This document shows, piece after piece, positions 22,601 to 35,378 of a stretch of 64,000 bases of DNA. The stretch comes from Gloeopeniophorella convolvens. Taxonomy: Eukaryota > Basidiomycota > Agaricomycetes > Russulales. The DNA is taken from contig WTXD01000075.1 in the NCBI GenBank assembly GCA_022496205.1, positions 1-64,000 on the forward strand, read 5' to 3'. The stretch's first letter is position 1. The number at the start of each line of letters is the position of its first letter. The notes beneath the pieces were generated by a model. It was not told where the DNA came from and ran no database searches. It saw only the letters and a program-made list of their open reading frames with translations. The position numbers and the translations under genes are program-made.

Positions 22601-25591
22601 GAGTTATAGGCCGGCAAGAGTCCGTGGGGGAGACACCGCCGAGGAGTGAGCCGAGGTTGCGAACGGTGGCAGGGACGGAGTTGGGATTATCAGCGTCGTC
22701 AGGATGGGAGTAACGCCGTAAATCAGTTAGCGAACGACTGGATAATGGTTCGAACGCGGAGAACAGTTGACCCATGACTGATTGGTATCTTCGTTGAACG
22801 CGAGGGTCGTCGAGGTCGAAATATGATTCGAGGATCATGGTGTATAAGGCATCCAGAGGATGGTGACCTGGCGCAAGCTCCAAGAGACGCTGCACGATAT
22901 CTTCTTCCGTAAGCCCACTGGGTGGCTCTTGGATGTACCGGCAAGCCGCAGCAGCCCACTGAAACAATCCCTCCGCCTTCCTTGCGAAGTTCTCTCCGTG
23001 TTCAAGGTATAGATCAGGGGGTAGATTGGCTTCGAGATAGGCACGAATGTCCCTCTCGGAGGCAGAAGACAGCCCCGGATCGTCCATCCGTATGACGCTG
23101 ATCGACTCGGCTTCGTCAAAGGCATGCTTGATGTCGTACTCCGGTCTGGAGGTGATGAGGAAGCGAAAGTTTGGAGGGAGATCACGGATGTGGTGCGTGA
23201 GAAACGTATGCAGCCCGTTTCGGCCAATCACGCCCGATGCTTCATCCAGGGCATCAATGACAACAAAAACAGGACCGACGAGGGCCGTATCTTTGAGAGG
23301 CTGCGACAGCAGAGACTTGAATATTATGGAGAGGTCTTTGGTGCCACGTCGAATGGAGGTATCATACTGGATGGCCCTCCCTAAAGAAGACCGGAATGCA
23401 GGATAACGGTCGGAGAGGTCGTGCGCGAGACCGGTGAAAAGAAGATGAGATTCCTGACTAGATTGATCGCCACGCAAGAACATGAAGGATGACGCGAGAC
23501 GGTGCATTCCACGGAAGCGACGTGCGATTTCATGCGCGATAGACGACTTGCCCGTCCCGGCTTGTCCGAATAGTACGAGCCCGCGCGTTGACTCGGGGTC
23601 GTTCACCCAGTCGGTGATATAGTCTAAGAAAGCAGTCCGAGTGCCTTCAAGGCAACCCTTGTCGCTGCGAAAGGATGCACCCGACGCATACGGGATTTCT
23701 CGGATCAACGAACTGGTACCTAGAAGAGACGTGAGATACATGGTATGGCCATCTTATTAAAAGCTCGTACCTGCATTAGCGACCTCGCTCAAAACGCTCT
23801 CTAGCTGGCCGGAAATCCCATCGAGCCGACTGGACACCCGCTCAATTTGGACTGAAACACCACTTACAACGTCCCGAATTTGGAACGTCGTCTTCTCGAT
23901 GGTCACCGTGGCATGCCTCAAGAATCCATCGCGCAGAGCTACTAGCTTGGAACAGTAGCTCTCAACGCGAGAGTCAACCCCAAGTCCCGTGTTCTTCCAC
24001 AACCGCTTCCCTGAGAACCGCAACTTCGCATCAGATCGAGCACATAGGGATTGAAACATTCCTCTGAAACGCACAAAATTGTGTATCTTTTGCGTACGTC
24101 TGGATAAACTCGCCACAGTCGCAGGCATGAGTCAATATGGCCATGAGAATGTCTCTCTGAGCCGAGTCCTGGATGCTGCTCTCAAAAGCGCTCGCGTCAC
24201 GCGCAAGATCCAAAGCGCCATGCATCGCGAGCACCAAGGCTTTCACGTTTTCATCGCGCCCGACTTGGGCGAGGATCGTCTGTACAAACGAGTCCATGAG
24301 AACCTATTATGACCTCTGAAACCGAAAGCTCAAGACGGCACACCTTGGGTATCAATGAGAGGACGCTCCATGCGATCTTGGCGTATGGATGAATCTGGGA
24401 TACATTCTTAGAGACGACACGCACAGGGTCAAGGGGAGACACAAACCCCAGCAATCTTGTCCGTGTAATCAACAATCCATTTCATCCTCGTGAGGACGAC
24501 GCTCCATGTGTCACATATGTCTTCAGCCTGGTCTAGCGCACCTGGGGCCTGCTCCGCGTAATTTGCCATGCTGGCAACCAGCGCCGAGGCTGTGCCGAGC
24601 TTTCCAGCTGCTTCATCAACGGCGGGCAAGCCAACTCTATTGAGCATCTCTGCAACGGAGGGCGTCCCAGAAACTGTCTCGGCTGCGGACGGGGTAGGCG
24701 AGGGACTGCAGGCCGGATCATCGTCCACCTTTCCTAGGACGAGGGATGGTTCGGGGGCGTTGGCAGAAAGGGCTGGCTCGGAATAGCGTTCTCCGTGTTC
24801 AGTCGTGATCGTTATGCGGAGGGTAACCCGCCGCGATTGTCTAGTAGAGAGATTGGCGAGAGCAAGGTGAAAGTCTGCGATTGAACGGTCAGCGAATGGG
24901 GTCATGATGAGTATGTGGCGACCACATAACCCACCACGCGGAGCGAAATCATGAACCAGCTCATAATAGGAGAGCTCAAGCACGCCCACAAGCGCATCGC
25001 TGTGAAGATACCGTTTTGCGAACAGTCGTAGCTTGAGTCGCGAGGACGGATCTATTGTGCTGCAGGAATGTATCAGCTCCGGGACGACGATCAAAAAGCC
25101 GAGATTAGCAATAAAAAAACGCACAGACTGTTGAATGTCTCGTCCCACCTCGCCAACTGCTTCTCCCTCCGTATAGCTTTGGTAATCTTGGTGGTGACCC
25201 CGTCCGTTGCAATCACATAGAAGCGTCGACGCTTTACAAAACCGTCAAGGAGCCCAGTAACGGTGTCAAGACCGTCAGCATGAATGACTGATAAGTAGAT
25301 ATACTCAGTATTCTCGATTGAATGCGGAGCAAGATAGGGTGCTCACTATTCAGACGAAGGTGGGCACGGCGGGGCGGGCTTTCGGGCGGGTCGCCAGTGT
25401 GGGAGCTGATAGTATGTCAGTTCAGTCGTGCCAGGCGCGAATGCACTCTACGTACTCTGGCCCTGAACTTCGGGACCCGGGTCGTCCTAAGCTGGTGAGT
25501 AGACGCGTGTGACATGCAATCGATGAGTAACAGCGCCGTGGCAAGCTGCGAGTCCTGCTTACGGCGCCAACGCGAGCCGGTCACTTGCCAT
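19675..25591 (-). CDS. NLR2: intact C2 - helical - NACHT - WD40(14) receptor, 1758 aa
   Basis: This is the one fully open receptor. Its ten exons are 25563-25591, 25347-25405, 25125-25287, 24935-25059, 24447-24874, 24344-24394, 24075-24279, 23771-24010, 22188-23719 and 19675-22119. They sum to 5277 nt with matching phases and GT-AG ends. Residues 1-28 are a leader (MASDRLALAP). About 29-125 are C2-like (IIHADGL, then a FYV..TDGV..K strand and W-D-E-T-F). About 126-430 are a serine-rich stretch and helices. The NACHT domain has Walker A GQAGTGKSS (about 485-493), Walker B VFVVIDALDE (about 584-593) and TSRPE (about 623-627). Seven WD40 repeats (about 1020-1320), a 50-residue linker, seven more (about 1370-1665) and a tail with DDDGWIRG and VWIPEPHR follow. 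Family knowledge: NACHT oligomerises on NTP binding, and WD40 repeats sense a ligand. The C2 part could bind membrane lipid. The ligand and output are unknown. Confidence 0.93.
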
Positions 25592-26700
25592 CATGGAGGA
25601 ATGTAGACGACACAAGTGCAGTAGTTGTTACCGAGGGCCACAAAGTGGAGGGACGAGAATCAAGGGTAGTCGAGGGATGCAATGGCCCTGTGACTCGGAG
25701 GACCCTGGGATATGTAGGCGCTGGATTGTGTTGACAGCGCCGATAGAGAGTTGACAGACCGCCTTTGCGTGACAGTGCGTGAGAGAGCATGACTTGTTAT
25801 GTACGGAGATTATGTGAAGCGCCAGACGTGTCGGTGAGTGATTCTTTGGTGATTCTTGCAAGGTGGTCGCCGCTTGCCAAAGCTTGGCTACATGTTCAAG
25901 ATTGCCAGACTCCGAGGAGAAATGATTATGTACGCAGAATTCGCCTCCGATCGTCCGCACAGGGTCTGCACATCTGCATCAGCACTTTTCCCATCATGAT
26001 TCACCTCCGCAACAACGCAAATCTTTCTCTCACCACCGTTGCGTAGCTCCGCAGTAAGTACCGCTTTTCAGAAACACGGCTCGGACCTCACGCACTATTA
26101 CAGACACCGGGTAGCGACAAAGTCTGAGCATCGCCGCTACTTACGACCCCAAGCTTCGCATGCCATTCGACGGAGTGGACAACTCACGCAAGTGCTCAGG
26201 GAATAGGAACGGGTTGTGGAAATCGCCCACCATGATGGGGCTCGAGCCGAATGCAGAGGACTCTAGTACGTCCTCGCCCGTGGCCATCGGCCACGTTGAT
26301 GGTGCGAGTCATTCAGCATCGTCTGACCGATACCGTCTGATGCAGATGATGCGTATCATTTCATGTCCAACTGCACGCTCCCAATCTTCTCTCGACGCAC
26401 TTGCCGCTCGTGAGTTTCGAGCCAGACCCGGCTCGGCCAACATGGCTCCATCATCCTCCATCATCGTCCCATCGAGTTCATCGATCGGCGAGAATAACCT
26501 CTAACTCAGGAGTAGTTTTCTGGAGGTATGCTTCCGAACACTCGCGGCTCCTACGCTCCGAAACTCAGACCACGGAGCGCTCCTGCCAGCGATATTACCA
26601 TCCAAGACAGGTCCGGGTACGCGCGGGCTCTTGTAACAGAGCGACCCTCTTCCGTTGGTAAGGTCTGCTCTAAGGGAGTACCGTCGGCACCACGAGCATG
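25592..26700 (-). promoter_or_regulatory. Upstream region of NLR2, conserved among NLR units
   Basis: No gene. 25592-25960 is related to 36694-37000 and, in pieces, to 9522-9604 and 11755-11870. 26060-26560 is related to 37139-37640 and, inverted, to 16180-16610. The part nearest the gene (about 25700-25855) is the most conserved and is the best candidate for promoter signals. No sharp TATA box was identified. Confidence 0.45.
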
Positions 26701-28169
26701 CCGCATGCATCTCTCGATGCCCTCATAGTGCCGGCACAACAACGAAGAGGGGGAGAGGGAGGCTGTGTCGGACTGGTGAGGTCGTGGGGTCGCCGTCGGT
26801 GCGTTCTTTTCCTGTCCACCTTGCACTCGCCTATTCACTCAACTTGCATGCCACGCCAGTTTCATCCCTGCGAAATCGAACGTCTCTGGTCTGCTGCCAA
26901 CGCGTTGCCCTGTCACCTCCTCTCCCCACCCCTTCTTCCTGCCCTTGCCACGCCCCCGCGACCCTTGACTGTCTGCTACGCCCGCGCACGTACTTACGCC
27001 CTCCATCCTCTTCCATCATGTCGAGATGGCTGGATTCGACGTACGCGGAAGCACATCCGGCGCCTATCCCACCGGGAGACGACTTTCTCCGTGGGCCCAC
27101 TGAGTGCTCCATGATTTTCCCGTGTATGTCTGTGCTATACTCTCGAAGGGAATGATCTTACGTAGCAAATCTCCTGGAGACTTCGAGGGGCTCTCGAGCT
27201 CGAGGTGCTCACGCTCACTGCGATCCCAACATCTGAGGCAGAGGGAGGCGCGCGTGCGCCGGTGAGGTGCAGACAGGGTGCTGCTCGTTACAAAAGATTT
27301 TTTTCTCTCTCTAATACGTCGGCGAAGGCCCGCGCTCGCGGTTGGCCAACCTATTCGAAATATATATCCCGTGTATCCTTGTGTCCTGTTCCTATATAAC
27401 CTTGACATTGAACGTTGGCCTCACAGAATCTATCACTCGTCTGGAGAATAACATAGATACTATGTTGACCGTGCGACTGAAGGTAAGCCTGTTGAATCCT
27501 GGGACGAGAACACCAAACGACAAGACCAAATGACCTGCCATGGGCTGACACAAGTGCAGGATTGGAATGAGAGCGACTTGAGGAAGCCCTGTGAGATAAG
27601 GTAAAACGCGATCAACCATAGTATACGTACATTCCCTGTAAGATCCACAACCTTCCTGCTTCACACCTTCGCCTCAGAGTTAGCTCCGCCAGACAAGACA
27701 AAGCACCCCGACGGGAGTTTGATGTGGATGAGAGGGTCTACGATTCCGAGATATGGAGATACTACGGGCGAAATAACTGTATCAGATGTTGCCAGGCGCC
27801 GAAAACAGCGTAGATGGCGGGTCACTTACGAAGATGTCCAGTGTCAGAGAGAGAGATGGCCAGGTGGAGTCGAGCAATAGGCAGGCCCTTGGGAATAAGA
27901 CAAACTAGGGGACAGGACCAGCAAGGACTTGGAAAATGACTCTGGGTTGCAACGGGGATGTGGGCGGACCTGCGGGATGCCAATGAGGCCGCAGGGTAGC
28001 GTACTGGAATCTTAGCCTTGGAGGGCGGAAATAATGGCCTACAATATTCGATTCACATCCTTGGCTGCGAATGTGCCCAAAGTACTTGAGCCTACATAGA
28101 ATTCGCGAGTTCTGGAGACGCCAGACCGGCCGACCGTTGCAGAGTTGCCGCTGCCGTCTGCTGCCGTGC
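26701..28169. other. Intergenic, possible gene scraps
   Basis: No convincing gene. A pyrimidine-rich tract precedes an ATG at 27018 that opens about 45 codons (MSRWLDSTYAEAHPAP) and then meets a donor-like GTATGT. No continuing exon was found. At about 27405-27484 a short frame (ESITRLENNIDTMLTVRLK) ends at a GTAAGC and could be a coiled-coil exon scrap. Neither could be linked to a known family. Confidence 0.35.
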
Positions 28170-28545
28170 CGCGATGCGTTGTTGTTGATCCTTGGTTTGA
28201 CCCCGGGCACTCCGGGGACTGGACAAGCGGCTCGTCGGCTCTGGGTTCCTCAGGCGCAAGCGGCCTCTCGACATCCTCAGCGGCAGCAACCTTGTTCTCC
28301 TTGTTCTCCTTCTTAACGGCCGCCTCAGGCTCGACGTCCGCGACACCCCCTTCATCGATCATCTATCACATCAAGGCCTATATAGCACGCAACGCACCAA
28401 CAGGCCCCGCCTCCCACGCGCGCCGCCGCGCTTCCTCCTTGCCCCGCTTGCGCTCCTACTCTCTCGGCTCGTTCAGGCGTGCCTTGCGCTTGCGGCTTGC
28501 CTCCGCGGCCTCTTGACCCTTCTGCTGAGTACCGGGAAGTGTGGG
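28170..28545 (-). pseudogene. DBP3-like helicase relic, copy B (5' part only)
   Basis: On the minus strand this repeats the two basic N-terminal exons of copy A at 1.6-2.1 kb. TQQKGQEAAEASRKRKAR (about 28535-28480) matches TQQKDQKAVDTGHKRKAR there. EPEAAVKK followed by LAPEEPRADEP (about 28335-28240) matches EPQAAVKK and TPEEPGANEP. A stop lies after the first block, the frame shifts, and no helicase motif follows. Adjacent DNA (28650-28740) also matches the DNA beside copy A, so a larger segment was duplicated together with an NLR unit. Confidence 0.65.
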
Positions 28546-28649
28546 CGCGCAAGCTCGATGACCATGGTGGCGAATATGCGAATAGGACAGTGGAGATGAC
28601 TGACAACTTTGGGTGCTTTGGGGAGCTAGCATCGTGACTGCCATGTTAT

Positions 28650-29462
28650 ACATAATGTGACAATGAGGTGCGCACAGCCATGTTTTCCTGCCCTACACTT
28701 CTGGGCTAACAACTTGGCGTGCGAGATATTTACGTCCATCTAGAGCGGGCCTTATGTAGCCCTTGTCCAGCACATCTTGGCTGCTTGCGCATATCAATGC
28801 ACGCCCTTTTATTTTCCCTTCCACGACATTCAGTGCGACCCACGATGATCCCAGTCTCGGTCACCTTCCGCCAACCCTGCCCCCCTTGTTTACGGGCAAA
28901 GTCTCTCAATCGGCAGGATGGGACGTCTGATGGCATGGTCACATTGGGGGTAAGTCGCTCCCGCTCTCTCCATCAATTCGATAGGTCGCTTGACAACATG
29001 ATCGTTATTGGTCTATCCGGTCTCATTTGATTCCCTGAGGCGAGCCAACGTCAGGCGAAATGAACGACCTTTACCGCATAACCCCAGTCACCTGCAGTAT
29101 CCAACTTCTGCACGTGAATCAAAGCTCAGTTTCATCAGTATCTCTTTGTGCGGAGTTCTGTCTGACTTTTCCCAGGAGGTTCCGCTTCCACTCAACGTCG
29201 AACTCAAGAGACGGCGACGTTACTACGTAGGTCCAGTGAATATCATGCACAACCGAGGGTGTGCGCGCGAGGTCTCCGCGCGATTGAATGAGTACCATAG
29301 AATTGTCGATCTGTGATCTCAATAGGACATACTTGCAAATACAAGAAAGTTGAGTGAGTACCCGAACGTGCGCTTGAACAACTAAGTAGTCGGCCCCGTC
29401 TGCACGAATCCATAACATGAGTAAGTATCGTACAACGCAACAGGAACAACGAAAGCATATAT
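28650..29462 (-). other. 3' flank of NLR3
   Basis: No gene. The left part matches about 2500-2590 beside NLR1 and about 19080-19310 beside NLR2. The part next to the receptor (for example CTTGCAAATACAAG, about 29331-29345) matches the same position beside NLR2 and is probable 3' UTR. Confidence 0.6.
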
Positions 29463-32400
29463 CTACGAGGAAACGCGCTGGTCGTTTTCGAAACACATCG
29501 TCCAATCTAATCCATGAGCAAAACGACTACTGTCCAAGACGGTCTCGTTTTTCGCCCTGACCCACACATTATTCGGCCGGGGAAGGCCAACTCGGTGCGG
29601 TTCAGGGATCCAGAGTACGAGCTCGCCACCGGAGCCTCGAATCCACCCATCTTCGTCTACCACGAACCCTTTGTCCGTCCGAAAGCCTACGGGAACTGAG
29701 GTGCCGCCATTGTGGTGGCCAGCGCGGGAATTGTCCAAACTTGGAGTACTGGCAGGCGCGGACGCGATGGTAGTCGCTGGCATGGTCCACAACCGAACGG
29801 AGGTGTCGAGGGAGCCCGAGACGATTTGTTGGCCATCGGGAGAGTAGGCAAGAGACGTGACTGTGCCTGCGTGTCCTACAAGCGCGTCAGAGACTGGACG
29901 CCCTGTTCTGGCGTCCGAGATGCAAATTGGGCCGTCCAACCAGCCCGAGGCGACATGGAGAGAGTTTGGCGAGAATGAAACAGACCGAGGAGATTGGTTT
30001 GCTCCCTTGAAAGGATCCCCAATTGCCTGTCCTGTTGCAGCATCCCAGGTGCGGACCGACCAGTCACGTGAGGCCGAGGCAACGTATCGGCCGTCTGGAG
30101 AGAACGCAACGGCGTAGACGCAATGCGTATGTGCCGTGAATGGTCCTGTGATTGTCTGTCCTGTCGTAGCATCCCACACCCGGATCGTATAGTCGTTTGA
30201 GCCCGAGGCGATATACTGACCACTTGACGAGAACGCGATGGACCGGATTCCTTCTGTGTGACCCGTGAATGGCCTTGCCACTGCCTTTCCTGTCGCAGCA
30301 TCCCAGATACGGATCGTCTTGTCATAGGAGCCCGAAGCGATCCGCCGGCCATCGGAGGAGAACGCGACGGACATGACCAGGTCTTGATGTCCTTCGAGTG
30401 GCTCGACGACAAGCTGGCCTCTCGTGACGTCCCAGACGCGGATCGTCTGATCGTCCGAGCCAGAAGCAACGCTTTGGTTGTCCGAAGAGAAAGCGACAGA
30501 GTTAACCCGACTTGTATGTCCCTTGAGTGCCTCTCCTACCGCCCTCCCCGTCGTGGCGTCCCATATGCGGACTGTACAATCCTCCGAGCCCGATGCGACA
30601 AGGCGGCCATCCGGTGAGAACGCGACTGACCGAACGATGTCCGTGTGCCCCCCGGGTGATTCAGAACTCGTCTCGGCCTCAGCAACGCCAATAGCGTCGA
30701 CCGCGTGGCCCTCCAAACCCGAAGTGACGCGCTGACTATCCTGCAGAAGTGAGATGTTGAGGTCCTGCTCTACAAGTCCCTGTATCGCGGCATCGGCTGG
30801 CCGGGCCGCGAACATATCCCAGATTCGCACTGTCTTGTCTTCCGAGCCTGATACGACGCGTCGACCATCCCGTGAGAGTGCGATGGACCTGATAGCGGCC
30901 CCATGACCAGTGAGTGACTCCCCAACCGGCGATCCGGTCGTGGCATTCCAGACGCGGATTGTTGAGTCGGCCGAACATGAGATAATATGTTGTCTGTCCT
31001 GAGAGATAAAAACAGAGCTAACCAGGCTGCTATGTCCCTTGAGCGGCGGTGCGACCGAGCCCCCTTTCGTCACATCCCAGATGCGGATCGTGTGATCCTC
31101 TGAGCCAGAGACAATATACCGGCCATCTGGGGAGAACGTGACAGATCTAACAATGCCGGTGTGTCCCTCGAGCGGTCCTATAACCGGCGTCCCTGTTATT
31201 ACACTCCAGACACGAACGGTCTCGTCATCCGAGCCAGAGACAATGTTGAGACCATCCGGTGAGAACGCGACAGACTTGACGGGGCCTGCGTGACCCGTGA
31301 ATGGCTCCATGACCATCTTCCCTGTGGCGACAACCCAAAGGCGGATTGTTCGGTCATGCGACCCCGAGGCGACGTGTTGGCCATCCGGCGACAGTGAGAC
31401 AGTGTTGACCCAACCCGTGTGCCCCACGAATGGCTCTGAGACTGCCTGGCCCGTCGCAGTATCCCACACCCGGATCGTGCCATCATCCGATCCGGAGATG
31501 AGTTGTCGGCCATCTGGTAAAAAAACACGACAGATCTGACCCAGCCCTCATGCCCGGTGAATGGTCCTCGGATCTCCTGGCCGGTCGAGGAACTGAACAT
31601 GTGGATCGTGCAATCCGCCAGGCCAGAAGCGACGCGCGTGCCGTCCGGGGAGAACGCAACGGAAAGGCACATTGCGCCCACGCCGATGACCGTCTCCTGC
31701 GCTGGCCAATGAGCTAGCCGCCCCCGCTCCAGCGCTATCGTGTTTGGAAACATCCTGCCATAATGCTTGAGCACGAGTGATGACGTTGGGGAGAACGGAA
31801 GTGCAGATAGATAGATGTGCGGGGCGCTCTGGGACATGGGCATTGCGAAGTACCGCACGAACGCAGATGCGTCATCGACGAACGTTGAAAGCGTGCGTAT
31901 CTCCGCAGTAGGGTTCTGTCAGATCGTCGTCCGTGAGAGTTCGCGTGGGGAAGAGTAACGTGGGATACTTACACTTTGCTCGACGGCCAGCCATGCTTTC
32001 AGCGTCGACAATGCTTGCAAAGCGAGATCGATACAGCCAAGAAGGCTGAGAGACTCAAGCCAGAATGGGAATTTTATGAGTAGGAACACTTGGAGTTTCT
32101 CGACCAAATAGGTATGGAAGGGTACGTGTCGCAGGTGGTTATCCCAGAAGCGACTGGCGTAGGATAGGGCGCGAGATATATATTGGACTATGAGCGAGCG
32201 GACGTCAGGGATATCTGAGTTCTTTTGATACGACGATACAAGGTGACACATGTTGAAGTGGACCTCGTGGGCGACGAGGCCGAGACAGCAGTGCGCCATC
32301 TGACGATGAGAGGCTGCAAGGTCCACACAAAACTCCCCAGCCCTGTCCTCCGTAGTGAGGAAATCGCGGAATGATGTATGAAGTGGCATTATCGGCTCGT

Positions 32401-35378
32401 CGGCGTCGGCTGAGGTGACATTGCTCAAAAGCGAACCGAGGTTGCTAATAATGGCTGAGACGGAGTCGCTGTTGTCCACATCGTGGCTGGCCAGGTGACG
32501 GCGGAAAGCAGTCAACGAACGGCTGGAGGGGGGTTCGAACGCGACCAGGAGCTGACCCATCACAGATTGATACCTGCGCTTGACGACGGGGTCGCTCAAG
32601 TCGAACCCTGACTCGAGAATCGTAAGGTACAGATTGTCGAGTGGATCCATCCGCTGGGGACGTCCTGGTGTAGGGTCCAGTATGCGGGACACGCAGTCGT
32701 CCTCCGTGAGTCCGCGCCGGCGAGTTTTGATATATCTGCAAGCTGCAGAAGCCCACTGGAATAGGCCTTCGGCTTTCCTTGCAAGATCCTCGCCATGCTC
32801 CGAGTATACGTGTGGAGAGAGGTTCGCCGAAAGATACGCCTGGATGTCATCATTCGTGTCGGCGGACAAACGCTGGTCGTCCATACGCATGATGCTGATC
32901 GCGTCGGCATCAGCGAAGGCCTGCTCGATCTCGTGTTCTGTCCGCGAAGTGATGAAGATACGGAAGTTTGATGGGAGCTCGCGGACCCGCTTGGCGAGGA
33001 ACACGCACAGTCCGTCGTCCTCTCCTGTGGCATCCACAGCCTCATCTAGGGCGTCAACCACGACAAAAACAGGGCCGGCGAGGGTCGTGTTCGCAAGCGG
33101 CTGCAGTAGCATGTTCTCGAAAAGAGCGCCAAAATTTACAGCGCCAATCCGGGCATACGTGTCGTGCTGGATGCATTTGCCCAATGAGGCTCGGAATGCA
33201 GGATAACGGTCGGAGAGATCGCGTGCGAGACCGGTGAAGAAGAGGTGAGGTTCTCGACTAGATCGTTGCCCGCGCAGGAAGATGAATGAGGAGGCGAGGC
33301 GGTCCATCTTACGGAAGCGACGCGCAACCTCATGCGCGATGGATGACTTGCCCGTTCCGGCTCGCCCGAATAGCACGAGCCCGCGTGTCGAATCAGGATT
33401 GCTCACCCAGCTGGTGACATGATCCAGAAATGCAGTCCTGGTGCCAGTGAGGCATCCCCTATCGCTGTTGAATGATGCGCCTGTCGGATATGGGATCTGG
33501 TCGATCTTTACAGACATGCCTACACGAGGATCGTCAGCTCTCCGTGAAGCCTTTGGGCGTATTGGGGACGTACTCGCGTCGGTGACCTCGTCCAATACAC
33601 CCATCAGCTGGTCAGAAATCCCATCAAGCCGACCGGCTACGCGATCAACTTGAACCGAGACACCCCCCACGGAGTCCAGGATCTGGAACGTTGTTCTCTC
33701 GACAGTGACGGCGGCATGCCTCAGAAACCCATCCCGGAGCGCCATGAGCTTGACGCAGTAGTCCTGGATTCGACTGTCAACCCCATGCCCCGCATTCTTC
33801 CATAAGCGCCTCCCTGTGTATCGTCCACCGGCATCAGATCAGAGTGTGCATTTTCCACCCCTCCGAAGACGTACAAAACTGTATATCATTTGCATACGTT
33901 TGAACGAACTCGCCGCAGGCACAGACGTGTTTCAACATGGCCATGAGGATCTCCCTCTGTGTCGATTGTCGAATATGACTCTCGAAAGCGTTTGCGTCGT
34001 GCGCTAGATCGAATGCATCGTGCATGGCCGCCAACAACGCCTTCACGTTTTCGTCCCGTTCAACCTGGGCAAGAAGCGTCTGTCCGTAGAAGCGTGTTAT
34101 GCCGTCATGACTCCCGCCCTGGCGAAGTAACGTGACACACCTTGGGGATGAACGATAGAACGCTCCATGCCATCTTAGCATACGGATGAATCTATGATCC
34201 AGTCGTCAACGAGATTGGTGGAGGGGTGAAGGAGAATTCAAACTTCGGCAATTTTTTCGGTACAATCGACGACCCATTTGATCCTCGCGAGGACTTCGCG
34301 CCACGTTTCATAGATGTCGCGCATTTGACCGAGCGCAGTCGGGACTTGTTCTACGTCATCTGCTGTGCCAACTACTACTGGAGGGGGCGAAGAAAGTCGT
34401 CCCACGGAGTCGTCGAGGATGGTCAAATCAACTCGGTGGAGCAACTCCGCAAGGGAAGGTGTACCGGGAGCCGCATCCGCCGGAGATGGCGTAGAAGGAG
34501 CGGTCCCAGCCGGAACATCGACCATTTCTGCGGAAATAGGGGCCTGATGAGAGCTGCTGAAAGCATCGCTTGGCTCTGCGAGGCGCGCAGTGTGTTCGAT
34601 TGTGATCACCTGCAGGCGCAGCGTAATCCGTTCAGAGTGTCCAGGAGAGCGGTCGGTGGAAACCAAGTTGAAGTCTGTAGTTGGAGTGTTCAGCTATTTG
34701 AAGCACAAGTAGTACGCAGGCATGCAGGGCGCACCCCGAGGATCCGACGTCTGAAGTAAATCCGGGTAGGACAGGTCCAGCGCTCCCAACACAACGTCAA
34801 CGCGGTTCTCTCGCTTCGCGAGAAGGCGTAGCGTGAGCCGAGAAGACGGGCCCGCGGCGCTATGAGGAATTAGTTACGAATCACGATCGATAGGGCAAGG
34901 GAGCGTACAGTCCATCAAGCATCACATCCCACTCAACGGACTGTTTCTTCCTCTTGAAGACTTTGGTTGCCTTAGATGTAGCTCCATCGTTTGCAGTGAC
35001 ATAGAAGTGTTCGCTTCGACCAGCCCTCTTCACCTTGTCGAAGAATGCCATGGAAGGTAGACCATCGGCCCGAATGACTGGGAAACAGACCCGCCTATGT
35101 TTTAGATGCAATTGCTGAGCGTTGGGTAGCTGTCTTCACTCACCCTTTAACTGGATTCGGTGAGAGTCGTGAGATAGGCTTTCCGGTACCTCCATCGCGG
35201 CCTGGATGCTGACGAGGGATAGTTCCAACAACATCGGATTATAGATAATAGGTGGGTTACATACGCCAATTCCGCGTGACGAGTCGCAGGCTGCTCCGAG
35301 CTATAAGCAAGAATCAGCAAAAACAGAGTGGATTTGGGGTCCCACTTACGATATCAAGGCAAGCTGGTCAGTCATCAT
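29463..35378 (-). pseudogene. NLR3: C2 - helical - NACHT - WD40 receptor with one frameshift
   Basis: Architecture and exon plan match NLR2. The start at 35378 (MMTDQLALIS) has a first exon of 29 nt. The second exon carries MEVPESLSHD, and the C2-like part begins VIRADGLPSM. Walker A is GRAGTGKSS (Ala-rich loop kept) and Walker B VFVVVDALDEA. The intron before the NACHT exon is 54 nt and free of stops, so retention would also stay open. The WD40 exon (29463-31915) is 2453 nt, two more than a multiple of three. The break is in the second WD40 repeat, where NLR1 reads GGGGAGAAC and NLR3 has GGTAAAAAAAC, with an A7 run at 31519-31525. Downstream the remaining repeats and tail are fully open (668 codons). 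So one recent slip separates this gene from a complete frame. Sequencing error at the homopolymer must be excluded. Confidence 0.85.

Noticed and set aside
31516..35350. Treating the NLR3 upstream half and WD40 half as two separate genes
   Set aside because: They join without a gap in a single exon homologous to NLR2. A two-base frameshift explains the split.
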